Of a stretch of 64,000 nucleotides of DNA, positions 23,842 through 34,167 are shown in pieces. Where the stretch lies: the NCBI GenBank assembly GCA_023105745.1, contig JALGQZ010000006.1, forward strand, positions 1 through 64,000, written 5' to 3'. How positions within the stretch are numbered: the first letter of the stretch is position 1; each line of letters begins with the position of its first letter. The notes beneath the pieces are model-generated. The model saw only the letters and a list, made by a program, of their open reading frames with translations. It had not been told where the DNA came from and ran no database searches. Position numbers and translations under genes: made by a program. Source of the DNA: Austropuccinia psidii (lineage: Eukaryota > Basidiomycota > Pucciniomycetes > Pucciniales > Sphaerophragmiaceae).

Positions 23842-25087
23842 TTACAATTGACTATTTTTCCATGCCAAAGTGATTGGTTTAATTGTTTCACGCATGTTTA
23901 GCACATCTTCCCCAATGTCATTGTTGGCCGGATTTTCCGCATGTGGTGGATCATCATCTTCATATAAATCAAACCACTCATCACCAATTTGAGCTAACAT
24001 ATTATGGAAAATTGTGCAAGACACAACCCAACTAACAAAATATTCAATTTCATGATTATCCCTCATTTGATTTTGCATTTCCCTTAGTGAAAACCACCTC
24101 CCCTTCAAAATTCCAATTGCATGCTTGATTCTGACCCTTGATTTTGCTAGACAGTAATTGAAAGAACGGTTGTCTTCATTATGTGCTACAAATCCCTTAT
24201 ATGCTGGAACAACCCAAGGAGAGCTTGCATATGCAGAATCTGCAAGTAAGTATTGATCCTTTTCATAAAACTCTTCAGGTGTTTGTGCTATTTTCATATG
24301 TCAATAGACATTCAAATCATGAAGTGACCCAAGCCAACCAACATGCAGAGCAGTGAACTGTTTGTTGATATTTCAAACCAGTTGTATTGTCATAGAACAC
24401 CTTATATGTAAACCATCAGTAAGATAGAAATAAAGAATAAAGATTCAACAGCTTACCTTTTCTTGCAATCAAAATACGCTTCACCATCATTGGGAGGACG
24501 TTGTGATAATGGTATGAGACTCCCATCAATAAACCCAATGCACCCAGGGAAGCCTTCTGCTTGCATTACTTGAGACATCTCTCTGCATTGTTCTATTGTT
24601 GGCCACACAATCAATTTGCGCTTCAACTTCATTAATATCTGGATGACTCTTTGAGTGTACAACACAATAGCCCCATGGCTAATTCCAAACAACATTCCAA
24701 TCTTTCCCAAAGCGGCCCCATTTCCATTTGATCCTAGCCTTGATAATGCCACAGCCAATTGGATGGCAGGATTGTGTTGTTTGTTTTGTGATGAGTTTTT
24801 TTTTCAAATGATTCATGTGTGGTCCTACATAGCTGTCAAAACTTTTCAGATGATAATGTCTGTAAATCATTCATTGTATACATGTAATGAGATGGATATC
24901 TTCTACGAGGATTGATGTATCTTTGTGATGTTATCATATCTAATAAGATTATATCTTCCTGGATATCAGAATCACTATCAGAGTTGAGAGCATCAATGAA
25001 CTGAAGTGAGTTCAAGGTCTGAAGTAAAGGTAGCCTTTGCAATGCCTTGGGCATGGTAAATGAAGAAAAGGCTGGTAGTAAATGCAA
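23842..25087 (-). pseudogene. PIF/Harbinger DDE transposase (DDE_Tnp_4-like), broken
   Basis: Minus strand. The N-terminal exon region is frameshifted (25087-24760), then ALSRLGSNGNGAALGKIG and GCIGFIDGSLIPL (first catalytic D, codon at 24525-24527). A 56-base intron (24401-24456) follows KKR. Next come LHVGWLGSLHDLNVY, LLADSAYASSPW (second D, 24238-24240) and RVRIKHAIGILKGRW. Family members carry the catalytic E where this protein has K (codon AAG, 24124-24126), a single G-to-A change. Exon 2 has two TGA stops, one at 24301-24303. The C-terminus ends LAWKNSQL with a TAA. The gene converges on the oxygenase gene with about 150 bases between them. It cannot make active transposase. Confidence 0.88.
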
Positions 25088-25346
25088 TTTGAAATAAAAT
25101 AACTCAATAAATGATGAGTGTATTTAGATTTTATGCAAGAGAAGGAAATTTTTATGCAATTTAACATGCCCTTACTGAGTTGTGTGTTTGAAAAATGTGC
25201 CTTTATGGGAAGCTAAAGGCGGGATTTGGTACCAAAAAACCTGTGTTTTTGTACCTCAAAATACCTCACCTCTTGAGGTGTGGTATTTCCCAAATCCCAA
25301 AAAGTTAATGCGGGATTTTGGCAAAAAAAACTCGGGATTTTGAGTG

Positions 25347-25373
25347 TGGGATTTGGTAACTTTGACACCCCCT
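25347..25373 (-). repeat. Right terminal inverted repeat of the Harbinger element
   Basis: The inverse of 19344-19370 with one mismatch, followed by AAT, which repeats the trinucleotide before the left TIR. Confidence 0.9.
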
Positions 25374-25376
25374 AAT

Positions 25377-26604
25377 AATACAATTTATTCAAATGATTAA
25401 TTGCAATTATTTTCAATAAATTAATTTTAAGATTCAACATCTTAAACAAATAATAAAAAAGAAGTAACTTGCAAATATTTCTAAATTTTTTAAAAAAAGG
25501 TTAAAACATTGTCACATATTAGGGATTAGCTAATTAATTCATGTAAAATTGATTCAAAATAAATTGATAATTTAATATTAAATTGATTTCTGATTGATTT
25601 AAAGGTTAATTCTTTAATTTATTTTGGAATAATTCATTCTGTCTTGTATCTTTTAAAAGAGATATAGTGAAAAGATCTTGCTCCATTTTTTCCAGACTCA
25701 ATATGAGGTATTGCCATCATATCCCAAGCAGGTTATCTACTATCAAGACTTTGAGGTGTAGATGTTGATTTGAGAGTGTTCAAAATGGATTAGAGTGAGT
25801 GATTTAGCACAATTGAATGTGACTAATCTACATCTAGATCTAGGCCAAGTTGCTCGAATTCTAATAAAAATCTTAATAAATTTCCTTGAGTCAATCCAGC
25901 CTCAAATCTTTTTGAGGTTATCAAGCCGATCTTCGGGTGATGGTGCGCCCCAGACTGCTCCTAAGCAATTTCCTCCATCCCTGGCTCCCAGCGCCTCAAG
26001 GGCACCCCTATTTGGATTTGGTTAGTCTCCAATGAAATCAAAATTTGAAATTATTTGGTCTTCCTGAATCCTGAGCTGCTCCTCAAGACTTGCAAATCTC
26101 AATCGACAAGTCACTACAGCGTAATTGAGTTTGTGGTTGGCGTGGTAGAAGTTAGAACGTCTCCAAATCGAAGATCGTCAGGTTGCGGTGCATCCAGTCG
26201 GCAAGTCTTGATTTGTACCGTTTAAGCTAGCCGTGTATTCGATATTGGCATTACCAGGGTCACGGTCTCATCGGCGTTGGGCTCGATGGCCTTGCGATGA
26301 TTCTGTCCACAACCGCTCTCATCGGCGTCTTGCAATACTCCAGGCTTGACGACGGCTTCAGCGAATCCAGCATCAGAGCAGTCTCCTCGAAATACTCAAG
26401 AATGATTTGAAGGATACGATCTTCTTCAACAACTACCACAACATTTGCTCCGGTCGAGCAAACAGCAGACTAATCCAGCGATCATCCGATCTTCTGTGCT
26501 GAACTCAGCAAAACATCAGGCAACAAGAATCATACCAGAACTCATTCAAGTACACCATCGCTTTTACTACTTACCTTTCATTTCGCCCTGCAATTCCGGC
26601 CGCG
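25377..26604. other. Upstream region of the thioesterase gene
   Basis: The first ~420 bases are AT-rich and resemble the retroelement leader to the left of the Harbinger insertion. From about 25900 the sequence becomes clearly GC-richer and keeps CpG dinucleotides (for example 'tcggcgttgggctcgatgg' near 26270), unlike the repeats. I see no convincing gene in 25900-26600 on either strand, so the likely content is promoter and 5' untranslated sequence of the gene at 26605. The short ORFs at 25795 and 26445 show no family resemblance. Confidence 0.45.
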
Positions 26605-27982
26605 ATGTCAACCCCATCCGATTGTGCTACATTGTCTCGTGAGAAGCACATATCAGATTACGCCAACGGCAAGGGCTCGGGTCCCAAGTCATGGCAATCG
26701 CTAGCCGCTCGTTTGAGGCCACGCATAAGCACCCTTTTGATTTCTTTCTTGGCATATCGTTTTGCAAAACCTCGTCCGTCAAATGGTTTACTCAAGCGCA
26801 TTTCCAAATGGCTTGCCCTATGGTTCGCGGTTCTCAACTGGAGGGTGAGGCCTTTCTTCTTGACTCTTTCAATCTGCTCTGCTAAATCAGTCTCGTTGGT
26901 TCGCCAAACTTAACCTTCGTCAAAGGCTGTCCCCATGTATTGGCATATTATGACCCTTTTTCCGATCTTGGCTGCCAAAATGAAACGCTGGAGACTTGGT
27001 TTGAGCCTTGAAGGTTTTGTTGAACGTTCTGGCATCATAGGAACCTCCCCCTTTGATGCCCGCATAATCTCAAAGCATTGCGCAACTTGGAATACATGCA
27101 AGTCATCTTTTTCTTCTAACCCATCTCGCTTGTCTAATCTAATTGCAAAGAGCGGTTGATTTGAAATCAGGCGATTTTTTGCTTCATATGTCTAACTCGG
27201 CATATGCAATGGCTTTGGATGAAGTCAGAGCAATCTGGCATGTCAAAATGATTTCGATAGCAATGAGGGGAGACCATGAGGTTGTGAGACCAGTGGTCGC
27301 CTCAACTCATTTTACTTACTTTAGTGAGATTCCTGTAAGTTACCAATTCTAATTTACGCCCCACAAGCCACAAGTATTCACTTGTTACCTTTTCATATTG
27401 GCATTTTTATAGATGCTTGCCGATTTCCAAGTCGAATTTCGACCCGTGTCTTGGGATAATAAATGGGTATGATAAACTATTTGCTTTCTGAACAAACAAG
27501 TCATCAAAGTTTATTTGGTATATCTTTCTAGTTGTATCTCTTGGCAACCTTTACTACTGATCCCCCTAAAGGCTCTAAAACTCGAACACTTAACGTAAGT
27601 TAAGAGCTCTTTTGTTAATTTGTTAATTACTCGAGTCTTTAAAGGCTCCTCAAGGCTAAGTTTGTCATCTATCGTTGGCTAGTGCTTGTCCATCACTCGA
27701 ACTGTCAATAAAATCGGTCGACGGACAGTTTGTCCTTCAAAGTTGCTGGCAATATGTGGGTTCGGCAAAGATCCCTCACATTGGAAGCACATCAACTACT
27801 TGCGTCGTCAACCTTGTAATAAAAAAAGCAAATTAAGGCCCTCGCAGGAATGGCTTTTGAATGGCACAACAGATAATTTTTTAAGCGAGTTTGAACCCAT
27901 TCGAAAACGAAACTTGGAAATCATTCGGTGTGCTTTAGATGGCGATTCAATAAATGGTGCCGAAAGATTGAAAGAGCTTTAG
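26605..27982 (+). CDS. THEM6-like acyl-CoA thioesterase-type protein (4HBT hotdog fold), six exons
   Basis: Exons 26605-26844, 26926-27101, 27151-27334, 27413-27466, 27532-27594 and 27683-27982 give 1017 nt (338 aa plus TAG) with no stop. All five introns are GT...AG, 49-88 bp, and every junction keeps frame. The N-terminal ~100 residues are hydrophobic and basic (LALWFAVLNWR, VPMYWHIMTLFPILAAK), suggesting a membrane anchor. The hotdog core has LLHMSNSAYAMALDEVRA (the DxxxHMNN-type motif), STHFTYFSEIP, FRPVSWDNKWLYLLATF and SITRTVNKIGRRTVCP, in the order of the fungal THEM6-like thioesterase family. The substrate is unknown. Base composition is richer in GC and CpG than the surrounding repeats. 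This is the only intact host-type gene in the window. The intron after residue ~139 (27102-27150) is the least certain junction. Confidence 0.8.
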
Positions 27983-30017
27983 ATACATTGAAGTTTTGTT
28001 GCGTGGCGCAACTCGAAATAGTTTTAAATAGATTCATCCGACTAAGACCGATCTCCATTTGGCATTCATTCGCAAACTAAGCCCTAATTTGATTATTCCG
28101 ATTGAAGATTCATACCACTCCATGAATTTACAGTTGTGATTGAGTTGATAGTTGTTCAAATATCATCTTTTGGAGTTGTTTTCCTGGAACATGGGTTGGA
28201 TCGTAGGCACTTGCTTTTTTCCTAGTTGTGTTACAATTTTATTTTTGTGTTGCTGGGCCCCATAAGGTAGTAAACACCTTATGACACTTGTTGAATTTCT
28301 CATATACCTTTAGAAATACCATCAAGGGCTTTTTTTTCTACAAGAAAACTGCACAACCTTGAGCGTATAGCTTAGGCTGGTTTCCCATTAGATTGAAACC
28401 CCCTGCCATTTGTGGTGTAGAGCTTTGAAAGAACTCTGGCCTCTGTTAACATTGAGCTGGTCAATGGCCTGGCAGTCAGCCAACATATTGTTGATTAAAA
28501 TAAACCAATTAAATCAGTTAATTCTGCAGGCTGTGCTCATCCGAGGGCAGTTTTATAATATTATTTCTTCCAATTTTTTTATTATAAAAAAATAAAATAT
28601 AAACGCGGGGCGGTAACTGCACATGAGGAATGCCCTTTTCCCCAAATTCAATCAAAAATAGGCACTAGGGTGCAAATCTCCTTTCTCAGCCTCCAAATGG
28701 AATTCCTGCACCTTATCCCTCAAAAACATGGTTTTTGACTCCTACCCCCTAAATAAGAGACATCTTTTTTTTTCAAAAAGAAAAGAAAATTGCCAAAAGC
28801 CTTTAATGAATAATTCTACCTCAAATTTCTTTCCTGATTTTTTTCCCCCTCATTCTCAATTTTTCTTGACTATTTGAAGTTTCTCGATTACTTTTTTTTA
28901 AACAAAATTTTGAATTTCATGAATTTCATCTTTAAATAAGTTTTGCCTTTTGAAAAAAAATAAAAAAAAAACTTAATTTATTATTATTATTATTATTATT
29001 TGCAAAAATAGAATTAAATAAATGAATAAAACTAAGAAAAAAGATTCAAGATTTTAATTTAGATTTAAATTCGAAATATTTCTTAAACTGAATGGAGTCA
29101 TTAAATTTTAATATTAATAATAATATTATTTTTAAAAAGTGAATTCTTAAGCAAATATTTAAAACAAAATAATAAAATAAATAAATACATAAACAAACTC
29201 TTAAAGAATTTCAAAATTTCTAAAACAATGCTTAAAAAACCTTAATATTAGGTATTGTCAAATTTATTAAATTTCAAATTAAATTGATATGATTTGTGAC
29301 CCAAAATCCATATTCAAAAACACTACTTTTTTCAAATCGAGATACCAATTTATACATAGCTCAGTTACCTGATATCATTTCAAGATTTGAGATCTCTCGA
29401 GCATCAAGGATTTAACTCTCAAACCTAAAACTACTCTAATTTTCCCATTTCAAAACAACTTTAAAATTGTATTTTCCAATCTTTCATTGTTTGTTTGTTT
29501 TTACAAATTTATTCAACCACTTTTAAATTCTGATTTGAGATTTCCTATACTAAGAAAATTTAACATCAAAAATCTTTTAAATTGTTCACCTGCCTCTCTC
29601 ACAATTTTGGAAATTTAATCCAATTCAATTACCTATAGATCATTAATTTTCCAAAAACAACAGGTAAATTTTAATTATTGTTTTAGTAGTAGTTGTTAAA
29701 ACTTTTTAAGAAACACACATTTCACCAAAAAAAAAAATGAATTTTAATTGATGAAATTCAAAGTTAATTTTGAATAAAAAAAAATCATTTTAGCTTTAGT
29801 GTGAATAATTTTCAAGACTAATTTTATAAATAAGAAAAAAAAAATTCAAACAAATTAATATTAATTCTAAAATGGTATTTAGGTAACTGAAGAATATTAA
29901 ATTAAGTCATTATAAATTAATTTTGAGAATATTGAAAGAATTTATCAATTTTTTTTAATCAAATAGATTTTATTTATTTGGCAAAAAAAAACAAATTTCA
30001 CACATTTAGTCATTTTA
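27983..30017. other. 3' flank of the thioesterase gene grading into AT-rich spacer
   Basis: 27983-28500 keeps the composition of the gene and is probably 3' untranslated and intergenic sequence. From 28560 it is strongly AT-rich with poly-A/T runs and no ORF of interest. Nothing else recognisable apart from the TTA microsatellite. Confidence 0.5.
28977..29000. repeat. (TTA)n microsatellite
   Basis: Eight consecutive TTA units in an AT-rich spacer. Confidence 0.95.
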
Positions 30018-30645
30018 ATAGGGGATCTTGAGGAAAACAAGAGTAACCTGGCACTAAGTGGATAAGAACTAACTTGGAAGGACTTTATAGAATCAAAGAA
30101 ATAAAAGAATATGGATTATATTTCTTCAAAAAGATTTCAGTAAAATGATAGTAACCAGAAATGATAAGTTAATTTCTCAAGAGCCAACCAAGTAAATTCT
30201 TATATCACTGTTTCAACCTATACATAAGTAATAAAGGAATTAGTAAGAATATAAAAAAAACTATCCAATAACAAGGCAAGTAAATGGTGAAAAGGACTGA
30301 CTTAAGAATATTGGGATTACTTATCAAAAGATTAAAGAAGATAAAGTTTAAAAAAAAAGAATCAAATATATTAATTAAATGGGGAAAAAGTCATCAGGGG
30401 ATATATTTGAGAAGTTGACAACTTAATTCTTTAAGTTTGAAAACCAAATTTTCTGATTGATGGACAGAAGTATTTACTTCTTTCAGAAATATAGCTTGGC
30501 CAGATTAGGAAATGAACTGGGAATGTTAAGAATACCCACAGTATTGAGTTGAAAATGACTATAGGGGTCAATTAAATACAGGTTTTTTTTTGAATTAATT
30601 ATGTATAGCTTACTTGAGGTGTAAAATGATTTAATTAGTTTGGTA
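30018..30645 (-). repeat. Diverged family 2 LTR fragment, cut by the assembly gap
   Basis: It matches the start of the family 2 LTRs in order and spacing: 'cctggcacta' near 30049 (others have 'cctggcactcag'), 'cactgtttcaacct' near 30207, and 'tggggaaaaagtc...cagggg' near 30381. It is more diverged than the other copies. The repeat runs into the N gap and the remainder cannot be traced after it. Confidence 0.65.
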
Positions 30646-31145
30646 NNNNNNNNNNNNNNNNNNNNNNNNNNNNNNNNNNNNNNNNNNNNNNNNNNNNNNN
30701 NNNNNNNNNNNNNNNNNNNNNNNNNNNNNNNNNNNNNNNNNNNNNNNNNNNNNNNNNNNNNNNNNNNNNNNNNNNNNNNNNNNNNNNNNNNNNNNNNNNN
30801 NNNNNNNNNNNNNNNNNNNNNNNNNNNNNNNNNNNNNNNNNNNNNNNNNNNNNNNNNNNNNNNNNNNNNNNNNNNNNNNNNNNNNNNNNNNNNNNNNNNN
30901 NNNNNNNNNNNNNNNNNNNNNNNNNNNNNNNNNNNNNNNNNNNNNNNNNNNNNNNNNNNNNNNNNNNNNNNNNNNNNNNNNNNNNNNNNNNNNNNNNNNN
31001 NNNNNNNNNNNNNNNNNNNNNNNNNNNNNNNNNNNNNNNNNNNNNNNNNNNNNNNNNNNNNNNNNNNNNNNNNNNNNNNNNNNNNNNNNNNNNNNNNNNN
31101 NNNNNNNNNNNNNNNNNNNNNNNNNNNNNNNNNNNNNNNNNNNNN
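30646..31145. other. Assembly gap (500 N)
   Basis: Exactly 500 N, a conventional gap of unknown true length. Sequence on its two sides should not be assumed adjacent. Open frames running across it have no meaning. Confidence 0.99.
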
Positions 31146-31689
31146 TGAAAATCCTCCAATACAGGTGGAAAACCTTAATTGAATCCTTGCAGATCCAAAA
31201 AGCTGGGTACCCCATCTCTGTTTGGTCTTTTTCCTTTGTCCCACCTTTTTGTGTGGATTTTGCCCTTTTATTTATTTAAAGCAATACTATGGCCCAAAAA
31301 CCTTTTAAATTGACTCACACAGGATTTACATTCTGTATGGAAAATCCTCAGCCAATTCAGTAGATATACACAACACCTCAGTTTCAACTAAAATTTTGGT
31401 AAGTTTGCATAAACCTTATGCAACTTTAAATTTAAGCTTAAATCTAACAAATTGAAAAAAATGTTGAAAAAGTTACATTAGTACTGTGAGATTCTTAAAT
31501 CTTCCAATAACATAAGAAATAAGCTTTTTTGGGTATAACACCCTATGGGTGTACCCAAGGTGATTTCTGGTGTAGAATCCAAAAATGACATAATATTTCT
31601 AACTTTGTTTATCCAAAAAAAAGTTATACTTATTTTTTGTTATTTTTTATTTTAAATTCAATTGAAAAGTCTGTTGAAGACTAAATCAA
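31146..31689. other. Sequence after the gap, no assigned feature
   Basis: AT-rich non-coding DNA. It could be decayed hAT or LTR sequence, but I cannot align it to other copies in the window with confidence. Confidence 0.4.
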
Positions 31690-31950
31690 CTGTATATAAA
31701 GTCATTTGTGGCCTTATGGGTATGTTATACATACCTCACAGGCTCAGAAAACTTACCTGTTTTGGGGTCCATAATGCTATGTTATTTATCAATACTGGCC
31801 TTGTTGGACGTAGTTGAGCAGGTGTTTTCTCAGAGTGGCTGCATTGCCACTCCAAGAAGGGCTAGGCTGAGCTCAAAAACTATCCCTCATCTTACTTGCC
31901 TCAAAGAATGGGTGAAAGTACCCAAAGGCCCTTTGAGTGGTTTTTGATTC
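31690..31950 (+). pseudogene. hAT transposase C-terminal dimerisation domain, fragment
   Basis: An open stretch of about 80 codons encoding ENLPVLGSIMLCYLSILALL, then VEQVFSQSGCIATPRRARLS, then IPHLTCLKEWV. This is the pattern of the hAT C-terminal dimerisation domain (the YL-I-A---ERVFS-----T--R--LS--------LK-W signature). The rest of the transposase is not seen upstream, where the gap and decayed sequence lie. A TGA stop follows at about 31945. It is a relic of an autonomous hAT element. Confidence 0.8.
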
Positions 31951-32456
31951 TTTGAATATGTAGCCTCAAAGAAATTTTGAGCTTGTAGATTATATTATAT
32001 TTTTGGGTTAAATAAGAATTTTCCATGATTACAGATGGTTTGTCTAACTTGACATGCTCTCAAGGGGATTGATCATAAGTAAAGGATTTGTGGTGACTTT
32101 ATAAAATGTCTGCAGTATGTGAAGTAGTCCCATTCAACTGTTCTAACATGAAATAACTGCAAAGTTGACTGAATTATCAGTATGAAACTGAATGCAGTTA
32201 CATTCTGTACATTTGACACGTCAATTGCATATGCACTGAATTTACATATTATTCCAGTAGAACTGCATACTTCTTTGCTACCAAAATTCCATCATTGCGC
32301 CATATACAAACATCTAAATCAGTAACCAAATAATGAATGCTATTTCTAAAATCCTGTAGCCCTCTTTGATGATGATTATGTGGAGCTTGATTTGAAGAAC
32401 TGAATGCTGAAGATTATTTATCAAATAGAAAAATGATAGATTATATTAACAGTTTA
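31951..32456. other. Unassigned spacer up to the family 2 element
   Basis: No ORF, RNA gene or clear repeat seen. It may contain the 3' end of the hAT relic. Confidence 0.4.
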
Positions 32457-33216
32457 TGTCACATGGGCTCTTCTATGAGAAGAGGGCCTGGCACTCAGTA
32501 AACTGGGACTTACTTATGGAGGGCTCAGGATATGGTAAATGGAAAACACACTTAAGAGTGTAGTAAGATGAAATTACTAAATAAATAAATATAAGAAAGC
32601 AGCAACAAAAATAATAAGAGTAAGAATAAAAGAGACAGCCACAAACAAGTCCAAGTACACTGTTTCAACCTGTCAGAATGGAAAGAGAAGGGTTTATAAG
32701 GATATGGCCACCCAACTTACACTGTACAGGCAAAGAAAGAAAATGCAAGGACTAACTTAAAATTAAATAAATATAATACCCAAAATAAGGATAAGAATTT
32801 ATATCAAAAAAAAAAGTAAATTAATTAACTGGGGAAAAGTCCCCAGGGGGGAGAAAGAGGGGCTGGTATATGTGAGAATTACCAGCCCTGATCCAGACAG
32901 AGAATTTACATGAGAATGATTGATGATTGGATTGACTCTGGTGAATACAGGTCCTGTATGGCTGTACAGAAACTTTAAAAGAGGTGTGGTGGTCTTGAGT
33001 GATCATACAGTTTCAGGATGGTGTATCCAAGCTGTATTGGGTAATTCCAAATTGTATAGAAGTTCACAGGCTGTATTGATGAGCCAGACTGTATGCATGT
33101 TTCAGAAAGGAAGATTGCTGAAAATGATTGCTGATGCACACAGTGGATCCTCTGGTTTGAGGTGTTTGAGTGGGCATAAGTATTAATACCCTTACCAATG
33201 GCTAGTGATTGTTACA
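32457..33216 (-). repeat. Family 2 3' LTR with a 1.4-kb internal deletion
   Basis: It starts TGTCACATGGGCTCTTC (32457) and ends GATTGTTACA (33216); on the minus strand TGTAAC...GTGACA. Both ends align with the 2143-bp 5' LTR, but the middle is missing: the sequence jumps at about 33080 ('gagccagactgtatgcatg') from the front part to the last ~130 bases. The shared target duplication shows it is the partner of the long LTR, so the deletion happened after or during insertion. Confidence 0.88.
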
Positions 33217-33231
33217 GTATCCCCCTCTTGA
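33217..33231 (-). other. Polypurine tract of the family 2 element
   Basis: On the minus strand AAGAGGGGGATAC directly precedes the 3' LTR, the position where plus-strand DNA synthesis is primed. The relic at 18157 has the same kind of tract (CTTAAAGGGAGA). Confidence 0.75.
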
Positions 33232-34167
33232 AACTGGCGGTCTCCTGAATACCGTAATACCCGCCACTTTTGGGTGGCATCTCAATATCCCCACAATTTT
33301 TTCAAAAATTTTCCTTTCAATTTATCTTTTCCTCTTGACCATCATCCTTAAAATGCAATCTCCCTTTTTCATTGTCATACTTGATTTAATTTATCTCCAC
33401 CCCATTTTTCTACATTGAGTAAGTCTTTTTTGACTTTTGAAATATGTTTTTCTTTGAATTACATCAGTATCCTCTTTTCATGCATGGCTCTTGGGTTGTA
33501 TCCCAAAACAAATGCAATAGAGCTCACCTGCTCAAAAAATAAGTGCCAATGGGTACATGCACCTATATCTCATTGTGATTTGGATAGCTTGATATTTTGG
33601 GTCCTTCATGCCTTGATTGAAAATTCTTCAAAACTAAAAAGAGGGGTATTGTCCCAATTGTCCTTGGAAATTGTCTCAAGAATGGCTTTGGGGCCATTTT
33701 GGACCATTCTGGTGATTCTTGGTCTTGGAAATCACCATGGCCAATCTTAAGATTTCTTGATTAAAGTCCATTTCTGGCCTTTTTGCGTTCATTTGGTGTT
33801 TTGGTGTCCTACAGTCCGCAGTCCATGGTCCATGGGGGCTGTTGGAGGCCCCTTGGACCCAATTACTCTGGGGTTCCAGGGGGCATATGGGACCAACCTT
33901 CTGGCCCATAGACAAAGCCTTCCACCACATGGACTGGGCCGATTAAAAGGGTCCAGGACCATCAAGAACCTGACCTCCCCAAAGCTGAAGGGGAGGTCCT
34001 GGTTAGTGATTTGAAACCAAGTGGGAGGACCTTGGATCTTCATTTTTTGAATACTTTGAGGGGGGCCATAATTGAGTTATGGCCCCACTTCCTTGATGAA
34101 TTTTTTTCAGGCTTGAAGTGCATTATTCTATCACCTTTAATTCTTCTGCTTGCATAAATATTTAGTA
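33232..34167. other. Family 2 internal region upstream of the antisense ORF
   Basis: Less AT-rich than its surroundings (33770-34080, for example 'gtccgcagtccatggtccatgg'), with several overlapping short ORFs on both strands, none with recognisable motifs. It precedes the plus-strand ORF at 34168 and could hold that ORF's promoter and leader. Confidence 0.45.

Larger units (their letters stand above)
19344..25373. mobile_element. PIF/Harbinger-type DNA transposon with a TET/JBP-like oxygenase gene
   Basis: A 6030-bp element bounded by TIRs AGGGGGTGTCAAAGT(C/T)ACC, 26 of 27 bases matching, with a 3-bp flanking duplication AAT on each side (19341-19343 and 25374-25376). Subterminal zones are rich in AAATCCC/GGGATTT motifs. 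The order is a Myb/SANT-like gene (plus), a hairpin and minisatellite spacer, an oxygenase-like gene (plus), then a DDE transposase gene (minus, converging). A separate Myb-like protein beside a DDE_Tnp_4 transposase is standard for PIF/Harbinger; an oxygenase is not. All three genes carry a small number of disabling changes, so this copy is inactive but recent enough to read. Confidence 0.85.

Noticed and set aside
26100..26420. GC-richer stretch upstream of the thioesterase that might hold another exon or a divergent gene
   Set aside because: Neither strand gives an open frame with recognisable motifs or convincing splice sites; more likely promoter and untranslated sequence.
30483..31244. 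Long ORFs across the region of N
   Set aside because: They exist only because N positions contain no stop codons.
33676..34043. Overlapping proline- and tryptophan-rich ORFs on both strands
   Set aside because: Several frames are open at once in a short GC-richer stretch and none has a motif; I cannot choose between them.
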